Shown: positions 45,639 to 54,727, counted from the stretch's first letter. The stretch is DNA of 64,000 nt from Bacillus sp. E(2018) (GCF_005503015.1 NZ_SCOL01000001.1:682001-746000); one strand, 5' to 3'. The notes: generated by a model from the letters alone, not told the origin. Numbers and translations: made by a program.

Positions 45639-48272
45639 TTATTGACTGAGAGGAGGGATGAGGCCTCCGCCGTTTTGTTGTCTGTCTCCATTTTGTCCAG
45701 GAGGTGTAGGGGTAGTACCAGGCTCACCTTCTGTTGGTGGCTCTGTCCCAGGCTCTTGACCTGGAGGAGTACCAGGTTGTTCGCCTTCACCGCCTCCTTG
45801 ATCTGGAGGAGTACCAGGTTCACCTTCAGCAGGTGGCTCTGTTCCCGGCTCTTCTCCAGGAGGAGTACCTGGCTGTTCGCCTTCACCCTCACCAGGTGGT
45901 GGCTCTACACCTTCAGGGCCTTCGATTGTAATCGATGTACCTGCTGGTTCACTCTCTGTGTTGTTCTCACTATCGATTGCTATGACTTGGAACGAATATT
46001 TACCAGGAGCAGGTGCTGGAACAACGAATTTCGTATCGTTGATCGTTGCACGTTCCTGCATCGGACCATCGTTATAGCTTGCAAGAACTCTAAAGGATAC
46101 GCCTTTTTTCTTGCCATATTTCCATTTTACTTCAATCTCGTTCTTATCTTCTTTGTACTTCGCTTCAAGTCCTTCGATAGAAGAAGGTTTTTCATAACTA
46201 TCACTGATACCAGGAAGGTCAGTTCCTTTAACGAAGAGCTCGATGATCTTCTCAGAATCAGGTGTGAACTCACTAGCGCGTTTACCTGTTCCTTTTTCCA
46301 TCGCTACTTCCGTTACAGATTTCGGCTTCTTGAAGTCGGTGTTCTTATGATCTAATTCGCTCATAATATCACGGAAGATCTGCTTCGAATAATCGGCTTC
46401 ATTGTCGTTTAGATAGAGACCGTTACCTTCTTTGTCTTTGTTCTCAGCGTAACCGGTCCAAACAGCTGCTGTATAAGTTGGCGTATAGCCCGCCATCCAA
46501 GCATCTTTCGTCGCGCCTTCTGGAAGACCGTACTTATCGCGATCTTCTTTAGAATAGTTTGTTGTACCTGTCTTACCAGCTAAGTTAAGTCCACTAACGT
46601 TCGCTTCACGACCAGTACCTCTGTCCATCACATCTTTTAGCATATCTGTGATCATATAAGCGGTATAATCTTTCATTGCTGCTTTTGGTTCTGAATCAAC
46701 TTCAACTACACGTCCATCAGGGAATTCAACTTTACGTACCGTAGTTGGTTTCGAGTAGATCCCTCCGTTACCAAACGATGTATAAGCACCAGCTAATGTA
46801 AGAGGGGAGATCCCACCGTTGAATCCACCGATTGCGTAGGATGGATAAGTTGTATCTGGATCTAAATTAAAACCTAACTTGTTAGCAAAATCTGTTGCTT
46901 CTTCAGCCCCAACCTCTTGGAATGCTTGAACAGCAGTCGTGTTCTTCGATTCAACGAGTGCTTGACGCATTGAGATGTCTCCAACGTTTCGGTCGTTAAA
47001 GTTGTTAATCGTAATGTCTTTTAGTTCTACTGGTTCATCTTTCAAGATATAACCTGTGTTCCATTGTTTGTTTTCAATCGCAGGACCATAATCAAGGATA
47101 GGTTTAATAGTAGAACCAGGCTGGCGCGTAATTTTTGAAGAAAAATAGTTACTTAATTGACCGCCACGTCCACTTCCAACAGCACGAATCGATCCTGTCT
47201 TCGTATCAACTAAAGCAACACCTGACTGAAGGTATTCATGTTCTTCATTTAATTTGGCTTTTAATACATCTTCAGTAGTTTGTTGTGCTTTCGTATCTAA
47301 ATTTGTATAAATTTTCAGGCCAGATGAATAGATATCTGCTTCTTCAAGACCTTCAATTTCCTTGAGATCATCAATCACCTGTTTAATGTACGCATCATAA
47401 GGACGAGTTTCAGTCTTTACTTCGCCTTCTTTGATCATGTCTTTAACAGAAATGCTTTTTGCTTTTTCTGCTTCTTCTTTTGAGATGAACTTATGCTGAG
47501 CCATCAAGTTCAACACGACGTTACGTCGCTGTTCTGCTTCTTTTGGGTTTCTAGTAGGATCATAATAACTTGGTGCTTTTGGCAGACCAGCTAAAAGAGC
47601 TGCTTCTTGCACTTCAAGTTGATCGACATCCTTGTTGAAATATACTTTTGCGGCGGTTGCAATTCCATAAGCATTGTTTCCAAAGTAGATTTTATTTAAA
47701 TACATCTCAAGAATTTGATCTTTTGAATACTTCTGTTCCAATTGAACAGAAAGATAAGCTTCACGAATCTTACGAGTAAGAGATTTTTCATTTGTTAATA
47801 CGGTGTTTTTAATAACCTGCTGAGAAATCGTACTCGCACCTTCTGCTCCGAATCCTTCTCTAACGTTAGCGAAGGCTGCACCAGCGATACGACGTACATC
47901 TATACCGCTATGCTTTCGGAATCGAACATCTTCAGTTGCGATAAAGGCATTTTGTACAGGTTCAGGAATTTCATTAATCTTCACACGAATTCGTTTTTCT
48001 TCACCTGCAACAAGAGAAACTTCCTTGTCGTTCATATCCATAATCTTAGAGGATACAGGTGTTTCTAGTTTCTTAGGATCTAATTTAGGAGAGGTCGCGG
48101 CAATAACGCCGATTGTTAACAGTCCTAAAACGCCTAATATAAGAGCAAGGATCAACAGGGTTTTTTTCCAGTTACGTCCTCGTCTCGGTTTTTTTGTTTT
48201 TGTTTTATTTGCCGGTTTGGAACCATCACTCGATTGTCTGCGCTCCATACGGCTTCGGTAATCTTTTGACAT
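45639..48272 (-). CDS. ponA: Class A penicillin-binding protein 1
   Basis: Bifunctional peptidoglycan glycosyltransferase/transpeptidase, 877 residues. A basic cytosolic N-terminus, one membrane helix (about residues 35-60), a GT51 domain (EDVRFRKHSG; GASTISQQVIKN), a transpeptidase domain with RQPGSTIKP (active Ser), the SxN-type SKN and KTGTTN, then a fibronectin III-like domain and a Gly/Pro/Glu-rich tail of about 80 residues with a near-perfect duplication (GEQPGTPPG-EPGTEPP-EGEPGT). Divergent neighbours aside, ponA-recU is the conserved pair. Confidence 0.96.
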   Translation of the reverse strand: MSKDYRSRMERRQSSDGSKPANKTKTKKPRRGRNWKKTLLILALILGVLGLLTIGVIAATSPKLDPKKLETPVSSKIMDMNDKEVSLVAGEEKRIRVKINEIPEPVQNAFIATEDVRFRKHSGIDVRRIAGAAFANVREGFGAEGASTISQQVIKNTVLTNEKSLTRKIREAYLSVQLEQKYSKDQILEMYLNKIYFGNNAYGIATAAKVYFNKDVDQLEVQEAALLAGLPKAPSYYDPTRNPKEAEQRRNVVLNLMAQHKFISKEEAEKAKSISVKDMIKEGEVKTETRPYDAYIKQVIDDLKEIEGLEEADIYSSGLKIYTNLDTKAQQTTEDVLKAKLNEEHEYLQSGVALVDTKTGSIRAVGSGRGGQLSNYFSSKITRQPGSTIKPILDYGPAIENKQWNTGYILKDEPVELKDITINNFNDRNVGDISMRQALVESKNTTAVQAFQEVGAEEATDFANKLGFNLDPDTTYPSYAIGGFNGGISPLTLAGAYTSFGNGGIYSKPTTVRKVEFPDGRVVEVDSEPKAAMKDYTAYMITDMLKDVMDRGTGREANVSGLNLAGKTGTTNYSKEDRDKYGLPEGATKDAWMAGYTPTYTAAVWTGYAENKDKEGNGLYLNDNEADYSKQIFRDIMSELDHKNTDFKKPKSVTEVAMEKGTGKRASEFTPDSEKIIELFVKGTDLPGISDSYEKPSSIEGLEAKYKEDKNEIEVKWKYGKKKGVSFRVLASYNDGPMQERATINDTKFVVPAPAPGKYSFQVIAIDSENNTESEPAGTSITIEGPEGVEPPPGEGEGEQPGTPPGEEPGTEPPAEGEPGTPPDQGGGEGEQPGTPPGQEPGTEPPTEGEPGTTPTPPGQNGDRQQNGGGLIPPLSQ

Positions 48273-48349
48273 TGTTTTACCAACCTTTCAACTTCATAAA
48301 AAAATGAACACGTTCAATTATTCGACGGCATTTGACAATTTATGAACGA

Positions 48350-48955
48350 CTAAAAATAGACAGAATCTACCACTTGCAAGTAATGGAGCCGAGGTTGATA
48401 CCCGATATTTATAGAATGTCCTTTTTCCTCGATTTCACCCTTAGGTATAGATTTTCTGCCTTTCTTTTGTTCGTTCCAAAACGTGATCAAGTGAGAACTG
48501 TCGAATAAATAGCTCTCATCTGTTTCAGAGAAACGAAGGATGACGAACGAGATTCCACCATGATCTAAGATGTGCTGCATGTGAAGTAACTGATGTTCAT
48601 GAAAGTTCTTCAGCGGAAAGCTCGTCTTATTCTTTGTTTCTTTTGCCTCAAAGTCAATGTATCTTCCTTTATACACCCCATTGTAATCAGTCGTGGAAGC
48701 GAGTTTGAAGTAAGCTTCACGAATGACAGCGGCAGATCGTTTTGGATATTCTACATTTACGATTTGAACCGGAGTAGGTTTCTTATGGATGATCGCTTGA
48801 TTGGTCAAAAGATAATATTCATTGCTCTGATTGATATCATCTTCTAACGACATTCCTCTGTTGCTGTACGAGATCTCTTTTTTGATAGAAGATGAAGATT
48901 GTTTTTTTACGATAGAAGTCACTTTCTTACCGTTTGGATAATGAAAGGTACCCAT
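48350..48955 (-). CDS. recU: Holliday junction resolvase RecU
   Basis: Homodimeric resolvase of recombination intermediates. The 201-residue product shows the nuclease core in [20 protein letters not shown] (metal-binding Asp, Glu-x-Lys) with GISFVILRF, and an N-terminal ANRG-like [28 protein letters not shown] precedes ATG 48955. Transcribed ahead of ponA with a 77-base gap. Confidence 0.95.
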   Translation of the reverse strand: MGTFHYPNGKKVTSIVKKQSSSSIKKEISYSNRGMSLEDDINQSNEYYLLTNQAIIHKKPTPVQIVNVEYPKRSAAVIREAYFKLASTTDYNGVYKGRYIDFEAKETKNKTSFPLKNFHEHQLLHMQHILDHGGISFVILRFSETDESYLFDSSHLITFWNEQKKGRKSIPKGEIEEKGHSINIGYQPRLHYLQVVDSVYF

Positions 48956-49023
48956 GATTCATCTCCTTTACAACGAAAGATGGCTATGCGCATGAAAAAA
49001 CGATACACATAGCCGTTGGATGT

Positions 49024-49269
49024 TTACTTTTTTAGTAGTCGAGAAAGCTCTTCTTCTACAAAGCCCATTATAACTTCTTTGGAATCTTCCGTTTCAATAA
49101 CGGTTACTGGAGTTGCAGAAGCACCGAGGTCGATCACTTCTTTCATATAGGCATCGTTTTTACGAATATCTCGTTCTTCAAAAGGAATCTCATTTGCTTT
49201 TAGCCACTCTTTCTCTGCAAAGCATGGAGGGCATGTTTCTTGTGTGTAAATGATCACTGTCTTCGCCAA
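49024..49269 (-). CDS. Glutaredoxin-like thiol-redox protein
   Basis: An 81-residue thioredoxin-fold protein with active site CPPC (QETCPPCFAEKEW, about residues 10-22) and the cis-Pro segment ASATPVTVIE. TTG 49269 has GGAGG nine bases upstream, and LAKTVIIYTQ gives a normal glutaredoxin start; the open frame to 49389 would add an unlikely leader. Its reductant in a bacillithiol organism is unknown. It lies between recU and yppC, where B. subtilis has no such gene. Confidence 0.85.
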   Translation of the reverse strand: MAKTVIIYTQETCPPCFAEKEWLKANEIPFEERDIRKNDAYMKEVIDLGASATPVTVIETEDSKEVIMGFVEEELSRLLKK

Positions 49270-49400
49270 AGGTCTATGCCTCCTTTTTCCAAATACATCT
49301 TTCATAACCATTAGTTTACTCTTTTTTCTTATATGACACAAATATTTTATAACACGAAAGCGAACGATAGAAAATAGGACAAAATGCATGGAGGAATAGC

Positions 49401-50357
49401 GTGGTACAGCATAATGATGATATCATTCAACACATTTTGAAACGTACGAATTCACAAAATCGTGACAATATTTCACGTACCGTAAGCTATGCCACATATT
49501 TTAAACACAACCCTGAGATCAGGTGGGCGATGCTCGCAAGTCTTGTTTCGAGAAATGCTGGCTACAGTATGTGTGATCTAAAAGGGGACTGGTTGCCTAG
49601 ATTGTTGTCAAAAGATACTAGAAAGCATCTATTTCTAACATATGAACGCGCAAACTGGCTAATCTTTCAGGATGCGTATCCACAGCTATTGATCTATGAG
49701 TACTCAAAGAAACAGGGTCAGCCATATTTTCATCTGCTCAAATACTTTGGTGTTTCTACATTTATGGTTCATGAGTGGGAAAAATTCTGGAAAGAGAAAA
49801 ATTTGAAGCGAATTTGTACCTCTCTAATCATAAATGAACAACACGTGATCGAAAAGCCGGTAATAGAGGATGGGTTTTATAAAAAGAGGATATTTTCTAA
49901 AGTGCCGTTTCTCTTACAAGATTATATGCATTTTAGTACGGTTCTTTTTCCTGTTGAGAGTGGAGAAGTGATCGGAATATCCGTTCATGGATTTAAAAAG
50001 ACGAAAAATAGGATCGAAACCGGAAAAAAACTGTATACCATTTTGTTTGAGTCAGAGTGGAGTGAAGAGATTCTTTCCTTTGCAGATAAAGTCACACATA
50101 CAGGATCAAGACATGATTTTGAAACCTATATCTATCCCGGAAAAAAGAGAGAGACTCCTTTTTTACGAATCGCGTTTCCGATCATCGAGCACCATAGGTC
50201 TAACATAAAAGACTGGTATCAAAAAAAAGTAAACACTGAAAAGTTTTATGAACCGGTTAAACCTTTGCACCGGATTGTGTTAACAGATTGGTATAAACAA
50301 AAGCAAAGGCAGCTTAAAATAGGTATCCTCTTAAAAGAGTGGATGCTGCATGCATAA
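49401..50357 (+). CDS. yppC: DUF2515 family protein YppC
   Basis: A 318-residue soluble protein of the DUF2515/YppC family, recognised by position next to recU-ponA, and by segments such as NPEIRWAMLASLVSRNAGYSM and YERANWLIFQDAYPQLLIYE (each read from about residues 35-110). No catalytic motif is evident. GGAGGA precedes GTG 49401. Function unknown. Confidence 0.88.
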   Translation: MVQHNDDIIQHILKRTNSQNRDNISRTVSYATYFKHNPEIRWAMLASLVSRNAGYSMCDLKGDWLPRLLSKDTRKHLFLTYERANWLIFQDAYPQLLIYEYSKKQGQPYFHLLKYFGVSTFMVHEWEKFWKEKNLKRICTSLIINEQHVIEKPVIEDGFYKKRIFSKVPFLLQDYMHFSTVLFPVESGEVIGISVHGFKKTKNRIETGKKLYTILFESEWSEEILSFADKVTHTGSRHDFETYIYPGKKRETPFLRIAFPIIEHHRSNIKDWYQKKVNTEKFYEPVKPLHRIVLTDWYKQKQRQLKIGILLKEWMLHA

Positions 50358-50358
50358 A

Positions 50359-50385
50359 AGAAGACGGCTTTTTTGAGCCGTCTTT
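50359..50385. terminator. Bidirectional terminator after yppC
   Basis: AAGACGGCT pairs with AGCCGTCTT; flanked by A and T runs, between converging genes. Confidence 0.8.
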
Positions 50386-50391
50386 ACTGTG

Positions 50392-50532
50392 TTAGGTGCT
50401 AGGAATATCTGGGCCGTTCAGCTTTTTGTCACCATAGCCTGTGCTGTTCTTTTGTTCACTTTTTTGAGTACCCGTTTCTTCTTGGGATGTATACTGATCC
50501 TGTTGTTTTTGCTGTTTGCTGTCTTGGTTCAT
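50392..50532 (-). CDS. Small hydrophilic 46-residue protein
   Basis: A short gene with a near-perfect AAAGGAGGTG ahead of ATG 50532. The product is very hydrophilic: a Gln/Lys/Ser-rich first part (QQKQQDQ) and a C-terminus KKLNGPDIPST. It has no Cys and no hydrophobic segment, like many minor spore or stress peptides of Bacillaceae. I do not recognise the family. The strong ribosome-binding site and the shared terminator support it as a real gene. Confidence 0.7.
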   Translation of the reverse strand: MNQDSKQQKQQDQYTSQEETGTQKSEQKNSTGYGDKKLNGPDIPST

Positions 50533-50744
50533 GTTGGCACCTCCTTTTGTTTAACCTGAACTGCTCTTAGTTTTGGAGTTGTTGCGACTGAATATACAAA
50601 CAATCAACAAATTGAGTGTCGAAATTGTAGTGATTGCGTTGTATTCCACTTTCTTTGCCGAATGAAAACTAGTTTTGTCAGGTGTGAAGGGGATGGGAAG
50701 ATGATGCTAGAAAATAGTACTCACAAGAAAACGGGGAGGGATTC

Positions 50745-51260
50745 ATGATGGAAATGGTGTTGATGAAAACCAAAACGGTCTCTGAGGAACTTGGGGTGAA
50801 TCCAACAACAGTTCAGCGTTGGGTCAGACATTTTAACATACAATGTGACAAGAATGAGCATGGTCATTATTTGTTCAAACAAGATGATATCGATCAGCTA
50901 AGAGAGATTAAAGCTCAGCTCGATAACGGACTTTTGATGAGTGACATACAAGTTCAGTCGATGCATTCAACAGAGCAATCAATGGAACTGCCAACCCAGT
51001 TTGAAGATAAATTCAATCGTTTGAATAAAGCGATAGAGGCACTGGAAAAGAAAGTGGAAGAAAAAGCAGATGGAGTCGTTTCCTATCAGATGCTTCAGCA
51101 TGCAACAGAGCTTGAAGAACTGATCAAAAAGATGGAGAACATGGAAGCACGCCTGCAAGATCTAGAAGTGGCACTTCTCAAGCAGGATTATCCAGAAGAG
51201 CGTTTATACGTAAAAGAAAAATCAAAGAAGAACTGGTTCGTCAGTTTGTTTACTCTGTAG
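50745..51260 (+). CDS. racA: RacA-like chromosome-anchoring protein
   Basis: A 171-residue protein: a MerR-like helix-turn-helix at the N-terminus (VSEELGVNPTTVQRWVRHF, about residues 13-31, then NEHGHYLFKQDDID), a long coiled coil (about residues 85-145) and a basic, aromatic C-terminus (KSKKNWFVSLFTL). This matches RacA, which ties the origin region to the cell pole at sporulation through DivIVA. ATG 50745 or 50748 follows GGGGAGGG. In B. subtilis racA is elsewhere; assignment rests on architecture. Confidence 0.8.
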   Translation: MMEMVLMKTKTVSEELGVNPTTVQRWVRHFNIQCDKNEHGHYLFKQDDIDQLREIKAQLDNGLLMSDIQVQSMHSTEQSMELPTQFEDKFNRLNKAIEALEKKVEEKADGVVSYQMLQHATELEELIKKMENMEARLQDLEVALLKQDYPEERLYVKEKSKKNWFVSLFTL

Positions 51261-51335
51261 AGATTTTTAAAATAAGTATTTTTCATAACTAAGCGGCTAC
51301 TCCCATTTAGGTTTTGTTGTTTACTTCACTGGCTA

Positions 51336-51463
51336 GTTGATTGAAGTGGAAGATGCGAGACTCCTGCGGGACGAGCGGTCAGGTGAGACACTTAATGGCG
51401 CAAAGCGGCAAGTGGCTCACCGGTCGCCCCGCGGAAAGCGAAGTATCTGGAGCGGAAATCAGC
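51336..51463 (-). repeat. 128-bp dispersed element with inverted ends, copy 2
   Basis: Inverted copy of the element at 29188-29315, exactly the same length. It keeps GACTCCTGCGGGACGAGCGG, CAGGTGAGAC, GGCTCACCGGTCGCCCCGCG and GGAAAGCGA. Ends are GTTGATT and AATCAGC. It fills most of the 308-base gap between racA and yppE; nothing else is seen there except the yppE leader. Confidence 0.9.
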
Positions 51464-51568
51464 CACTTTCAAACACTCCAGAGAATATAAGAATACATCT
51501 AAATAAAATCAAAAAGTGTAAGTCTCTTCATTCTTTGGTAGGATATAAAGAATGGGGGGACTTTTTTA

Positions 51569-51937
51569 ATGGACCATTTATATACATTAACGACAAAACT
51601 AATCGCTGATATAGATGAAGCATTTCATATTTACAAGACAGAAACGAAAACGAGAGAAACGGAAGCGGACTTTTTTACAGAGGTGAAACCATTTGCCGAT
51701 CGCATCCATTTTCGAGTGAAGGACTGGGAGCCACTCGCGAGAGACTGGGTGATCGCTAACAAACCCAAGTATCTGTACCCGATTCAGATCAAAACGGCAG
51801 CTGAGAACATCGGCTATCTTGGCGTTTATGTCTTTCAAAAGAAAATGAAAGACAAGCGGATCACAGAAATGGTGAAATCTGTTCTCTACGTATTGAACCA
51901 GCTGAAAAATCAAATGGCGGAAAATGAGAATAAATAA
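51569..51937 (+). CDS. yppE: DUF1798 family protein YppE
   Basis: A 122-residue helical-bundle protein of the YppE family (DUF1798), seen from ADFFTEVKPFADRI, WEPLARDWV and YPIQIKTAAENIGYL. GGGGGGA precedes ATG 51569. Function unknown. With yppC it keeps the B. subtilis order, though the genes between are different. It marks the end of the conserved block. Confidence 0.88.
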   Translation: MDHLYTLTTKLIADIDEAFHIYKTETKTRETEADFFTEVKPFADRIHFRVKDWEPLARDWVIANKPKYLYPIQIKTAAENIGYLGVYVFQKKMKDKRITEMVKSVLYVLNQLKNQMAENENK

Positions 51938-51987
51938 TTTCACGTACCGTACTTAAATATTGTTTTTAAAAATAGGGAGAGAACAAG

Positions 51988-52527
51988 ATGTATCATCCAT
52001 CTGTTTATGATAATCTAAAGGTTGTGCTCGAAGGAGCAGTATATGACCTAGATTTTTCAGGAGAAATTGAGATCATTAATCGTAAAGACTTAATGGATCA
52101 GGCAATTATAGAAAGAAATTATTCGATTGACTTTGTAGTTTCAAAGATTGGAGAAGCGATGAGAGGGACCATTACCTTAACTTCAAATCTAGAAGACCTG
52201 GCAATGGAAAAGTTGAACGATAACCCCGAAGGAGCAGGCAGTAAGCTTTCCTGCGTGATTGAAACTCCGGTTTATGAAATTGAAACAGATTGTAAACAGC
52301 TTCAATCCATTCTGAAAAAATGGGGAAGCGGAGATTTAAAAGGTGAGATTCAGCAAAAACTTACTTATATATATGGCCAACCTAGACATGTATTTACCAA
52401 CACGATCTCTATACAACTTCAAAAGCCGGTTTCTGAAGAGGAACCAGAACGAATTTCATCTGTACTTGAAGAGTTAATAGCGTCAATAAAAGAAATGAAT
52501 GAATATTTTAAGGGGTATAAAAAATGA
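51988..52527 (+). CDS. Unknown protein coupled to a DEAD-box helicase
   Basis: A 179-residue soluble protein that I do not recognise. The first part is beta-rich (LKVVLEGAVYDLDFSGEI), with a central segment about 85-110 containing two Cys and a helical C-terminal tail (ISSVLEELIASIKEMNEYF). GGGAGAG precedes ATG 51988. Its stop overlaps the helicase start by four bases (ATGA), so the two proteins are made together and may act together. Confidence 0.75.
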   Translation: MYHPSVYDNLKVVLEGAVYDLDFSGEIEIINRKDLMDQAIIERNYSIDFVVSKIGEAMRGTITLTSNLEDLAMEKLNDNPEGAGSKLSCVIETPVYEIETDCKQLQSILKKWGSGDLKGEIQQKLTYIYGQPRHVFTNTISIQLQKPVSEEEPERISSVLEELIASIKEMNEYFKGYKK

Positions 52528-53741
52528 CACAATTGATACAAAATTTTCCGGAATTTATCCAAAACGCTTGGGACAAAAGCGGCTTTTCAGCATTTACAGA
52601 TATTCAAGAACGAGCAATACCTGAACAGTTAGAAAACAAAGATTTAATCATTGAATCTCCAACCGGGACGGGTAAGACGCTTGCCTATGCATTACCAGCA
52701 CTATCAAAGTTAAACGCAGAGGTTAAAAATGCTCAAGTTCTCTTTTTAGCACCAACACGAGAACTTGCGATGCAAATTTACGAGGTATGTCAAAAGTTCA
52801 CCGAAAACAGCGGACTCAGCGGAGCTTCCCTCATCGGTGGAGCAAACATGCAGCGTCAATTAGATAAATTGAAAAAGAAACCACAATTTATTGTAGGTAC
52901 ACCTGGACGTGTAAAAGAATTAATTCAAAACAAAAAACTAAAAGTGCATGAAGTTAAAACGATTGTGATCGATGAAGCCGACCACATTATTGAAGCTGGA
53001 TTTAACGGAGATGTTGAACAAGTAATTGCAGCAACTTTAAAAGACCGCCAGCTTGTATTTGTATCCGCAACGATCAATAACAAGACAGAAGATTGGTCAA
53101 GAAAGTTAGCCGTATCACCAATTATCGTTAAAGTAGAAAAAGACTTAGTGAAGAGCGAAGTCACGCATACGTTTATGGTGTCTGATTACCGTGATAAAGT
53201 CGAAAACTTACGTAAGCTGATTCGACATACACCTGGCATTAAAGCGATGGTCTTCATCAATAGTTCGATGAAGATGGATGAGTTCGCAACAAAACTTGAA
53301 TATAAGAAGATCAAGCTTGGTGTATTAGCGGGTAACTCCACTAAACAAGATCGTCAAAAAGTAATCAACGACTTTAAGAACGGAAAGATTCCTGTTCTTT
53401 TAACAACCGATGTTGCGACTCGTGGATTAGATATTCCTGACGTTACACATGTGGTCCATTTTGAGATGCCAGAAGATGTAAAGCAGTACGTTCACCGATC
53501 TGGAAGAACAGGGCGTATGGGCAAAGAAGGTACAGTCGTTTCGTTAGTAACAAAAGCAGAACTAACTTCTGTGAAAAAATGGACAGCGAAGATGAACGTA
53601 CCTCTTCAAAAGCAGCTGCTTGAAAAAGGACAAGTCATCGTAGAAGAAGGTACTAGTAAAGGACCATCAACTAAACGCACTGCTCCCAATAACGATAAAA
53701 ACATGCAGAGAAAATCTGAAGTATCTAAAAAAAGAAGATAG
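52524..53741 (+). CDS. DEAD-box RNA helicase (YfmL/CshC-like)
   Basis: ATP-dependent RNA helicase of 405 residues. Motifs in order: Q motif FTDIQERAIP, I SPTGTGKT, Ia APTRELA, Ib TPGRV, II DEAD, III SAT, IV-V LLTTDVATRGLDIP, VI HRSGRTGRMG, then a short basic tail (TKRTAPNNDKN, EVSKKRR). The compact form resembles B. subtilis YfmL, involved in ribosome assembly. Subfamily is inferred from size and tail. Confidence 0.92.
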   Translation: MTQLIQNFPEFIQNAWDKSGFSAFTDIQERAIPEQLENKDLIIESPTGTGKTLAYALPALSKLNAEVKNAQVLFLAPTRELAMQIYEVCQKFTENSGLSGASLIGGANMQRQLDKLKKKPQFIVGTPGRVKELIQNKKLKVHEVKTIVIDEADHIIEAGFNGDVEQVIAATLKDRQLVFVSATINNKTEDWSRKLAVSPIIVKVEKDLVKSEVTHTFMVSDYRDKVENLRKLIRHTPGIKAMVFINSSMKMDEFATKLEYKKIKLGVLAGNSTKQDRQKVINDFKNGKIPVLLTTDVATRGLDIPDVTHVVHFEMPEDVKQYVHRSGRTGRMGKEGTVVSLVTKAELTSVKKWTAKMNVPLQKQLLEKGQVIVEEGTSKGPSTKRTAPNNDKNMQRKSEVSKKRR

Positions 53742-53802
53742 TTTCCATTAAAGGATTTTTGATGAATCAATAGAATTGTTTTTCTAAAGGGGAGATATAC
53801 TT

Positions 53803-54099
53803 TTGGAAATTACGGAATTTCTATATCAGATTAAACCAGTTAGAGAAGATTTAATGGAGAACCAAACACAAGAGGAACAAGAAAAACTTCAATCCCATTT
53901 TCTTTACCTTCAAGATTTGTTAGAGAAGGGAAAATTGGTGTTGGCTGGACCGTGTCTGGATGCTTCTTTTGGTGTTGTGATTCTTCAAAATACCAATAAA
54001 GAAGAAGCACAAAAATTCATGGAAAATGATCCAGCAGTCAAGGGGAAGATCATGACAGCAAACCTGTATCCTTTTCGTGTTTCACTAATGAAGAAATAA
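53803..54099 (+). CDS. YciI-like domain protein
   Basis: A 98-residue dimeric ferredoxin-like protein of the YCII group, with the family pattern HFLYLQDLLEKGKLVLAGPC and EEAQKFMENDPAVKGKI. The conserved His of YciI (in SHFLYL) is present. TTG 53803 follows GGGGAG. Exact reaction unknown; likely a small-molecule enzyme. Confidence 0.85.
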   Translation: MEITEFLYQIKPVREDLMENQTQEEQEKLQSHFLYLQDLLEKGKLVLAGPCLDASFGVVILQNTNKEEAQKFMENDPAVKGKIMTANLYPFRVSLMKK

Positions 54100-54111
54100 T
54101 ACACATCATAG

Positions 54112-54150
54112 CACTGTAACCATCGGTTGGTTACAGTGTTTGTTTATTTT
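54112..54150 (+). terminator. Terminator after the YciI-like gene
   Basis: CACTGTAACC pairs with GGTTACAGTG, followed by a T-rich stretch. Confidence 0.85.
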
Positions 54151-54217
54151 AGAGGGTTTTTGTTATGAATTAGAGAATACATCTAACGGTAAAAAAGAGT
54201 TTCTGGAGGCGTTTGAG

Positions 54218-54523
54218 ATGTTGGGTTTGTTGAATGTTGGAAGTCTCGTTTTAGGATTAATTGCGTGGATTTTGCCCGTTGTAAATTTAGTGCGTAAGAA
54301 AAGCAATAGTTGGATGACATTATCCATGATTAGTATTTGTGCATGCGCGATATCACTATGTTTCCAAATTTTTTATACATACCATAAGGTGACGATAGAG
54401 GATTGGAGCGCACTTATGGATACGATGTATACAACTGCGTTTTCTTCAGCTGTGCTTTTACTTATTACGCCCGTTTTGAATGTAATGACATTGGTTATTA
54501 ATCGTGGCAAAACAGCAAATTGA
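54218..54523 (+). CDS. Small three-helix membrane protein
   Basis: A 101-residue protein with three hydrophobic segments (LNVGSLVLGLIAWILPVVNL; a middle SMISICACAISLCFQIFY; a C-terminal AVLLLITPVLNVMTLVI). CTGGAGGC precedes ATG 54218; an open frame to 54140 lacks a site. Family not recognised. Confidence 0.75.
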   Translation: MLGLLNVGSLVLGLIAWILPVVNLVRKKSNSWMTLSMISICACAISLCFQIFYTYHKVTIEDWSALMDTMYTTAFSSAVLLLITPVLNVMTLVINRGKTAN

Positions 54524-54533
54524 ACGATCTTAA

Positions 54534-54561
54534 AAAGGAAATCAATTATGATTTCCTTTTC
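54534..54561. terminator. Inverted repeat between converging small genes
   Basis: AAAAGGAAATC pairs with GATTTCCTTTT. It includes the stop region of the minus-strand gene. Confidence 0.6.
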
Positions 54562-54727
54562 CTTTTTCTTTTTGTCTTTTCTTTTCATAATACTCATACC
54601 TTAACTTGCGGCTGCGTATTTGTTCTACTTGCCAATCCACAACTTTAATAAGAGCTACTATGACAAGAATAGGTATTCCAATATATAAAAATAAGACTAA
54701 GAATATATCAAAGTATGTTATTTCCAT
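54542..54727 (-). CDS. Small single-helix membrane protein
   Basis: A 61-residue product with one N-terminal hydrophobic helix (about residues 6-28) and a strongly basic cytosolic tail (RSRKLRYEYYEKKRQKEKGKG). GGAGG lies 13 bases before ATG 54727, a little far. Convergent with the preceding gene. No family recognised; moderately supported. Confidence 0.6.
   Translation of the reverse strand: MEITYFDIFLVLFLYIGIPILVIVALIKVVDWQVEQIRSRKLRYEYYEKKRQKEKGKGNHN

Noticed and set aside
45642..46355. Long + strand ORF opposite ponA
   Set aside because: Arises from the low-complexity Pro/Gly/Glu tail codons of ponA on the other strand; sequence is Arg/Ser/Trp/Phe-rich without a fold.
51337..51609. ORF across the second 128-bp repeat
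   Set aside because: Same repeat DNA; overlaps the start of yppE and lacks a ribosome-binding site.
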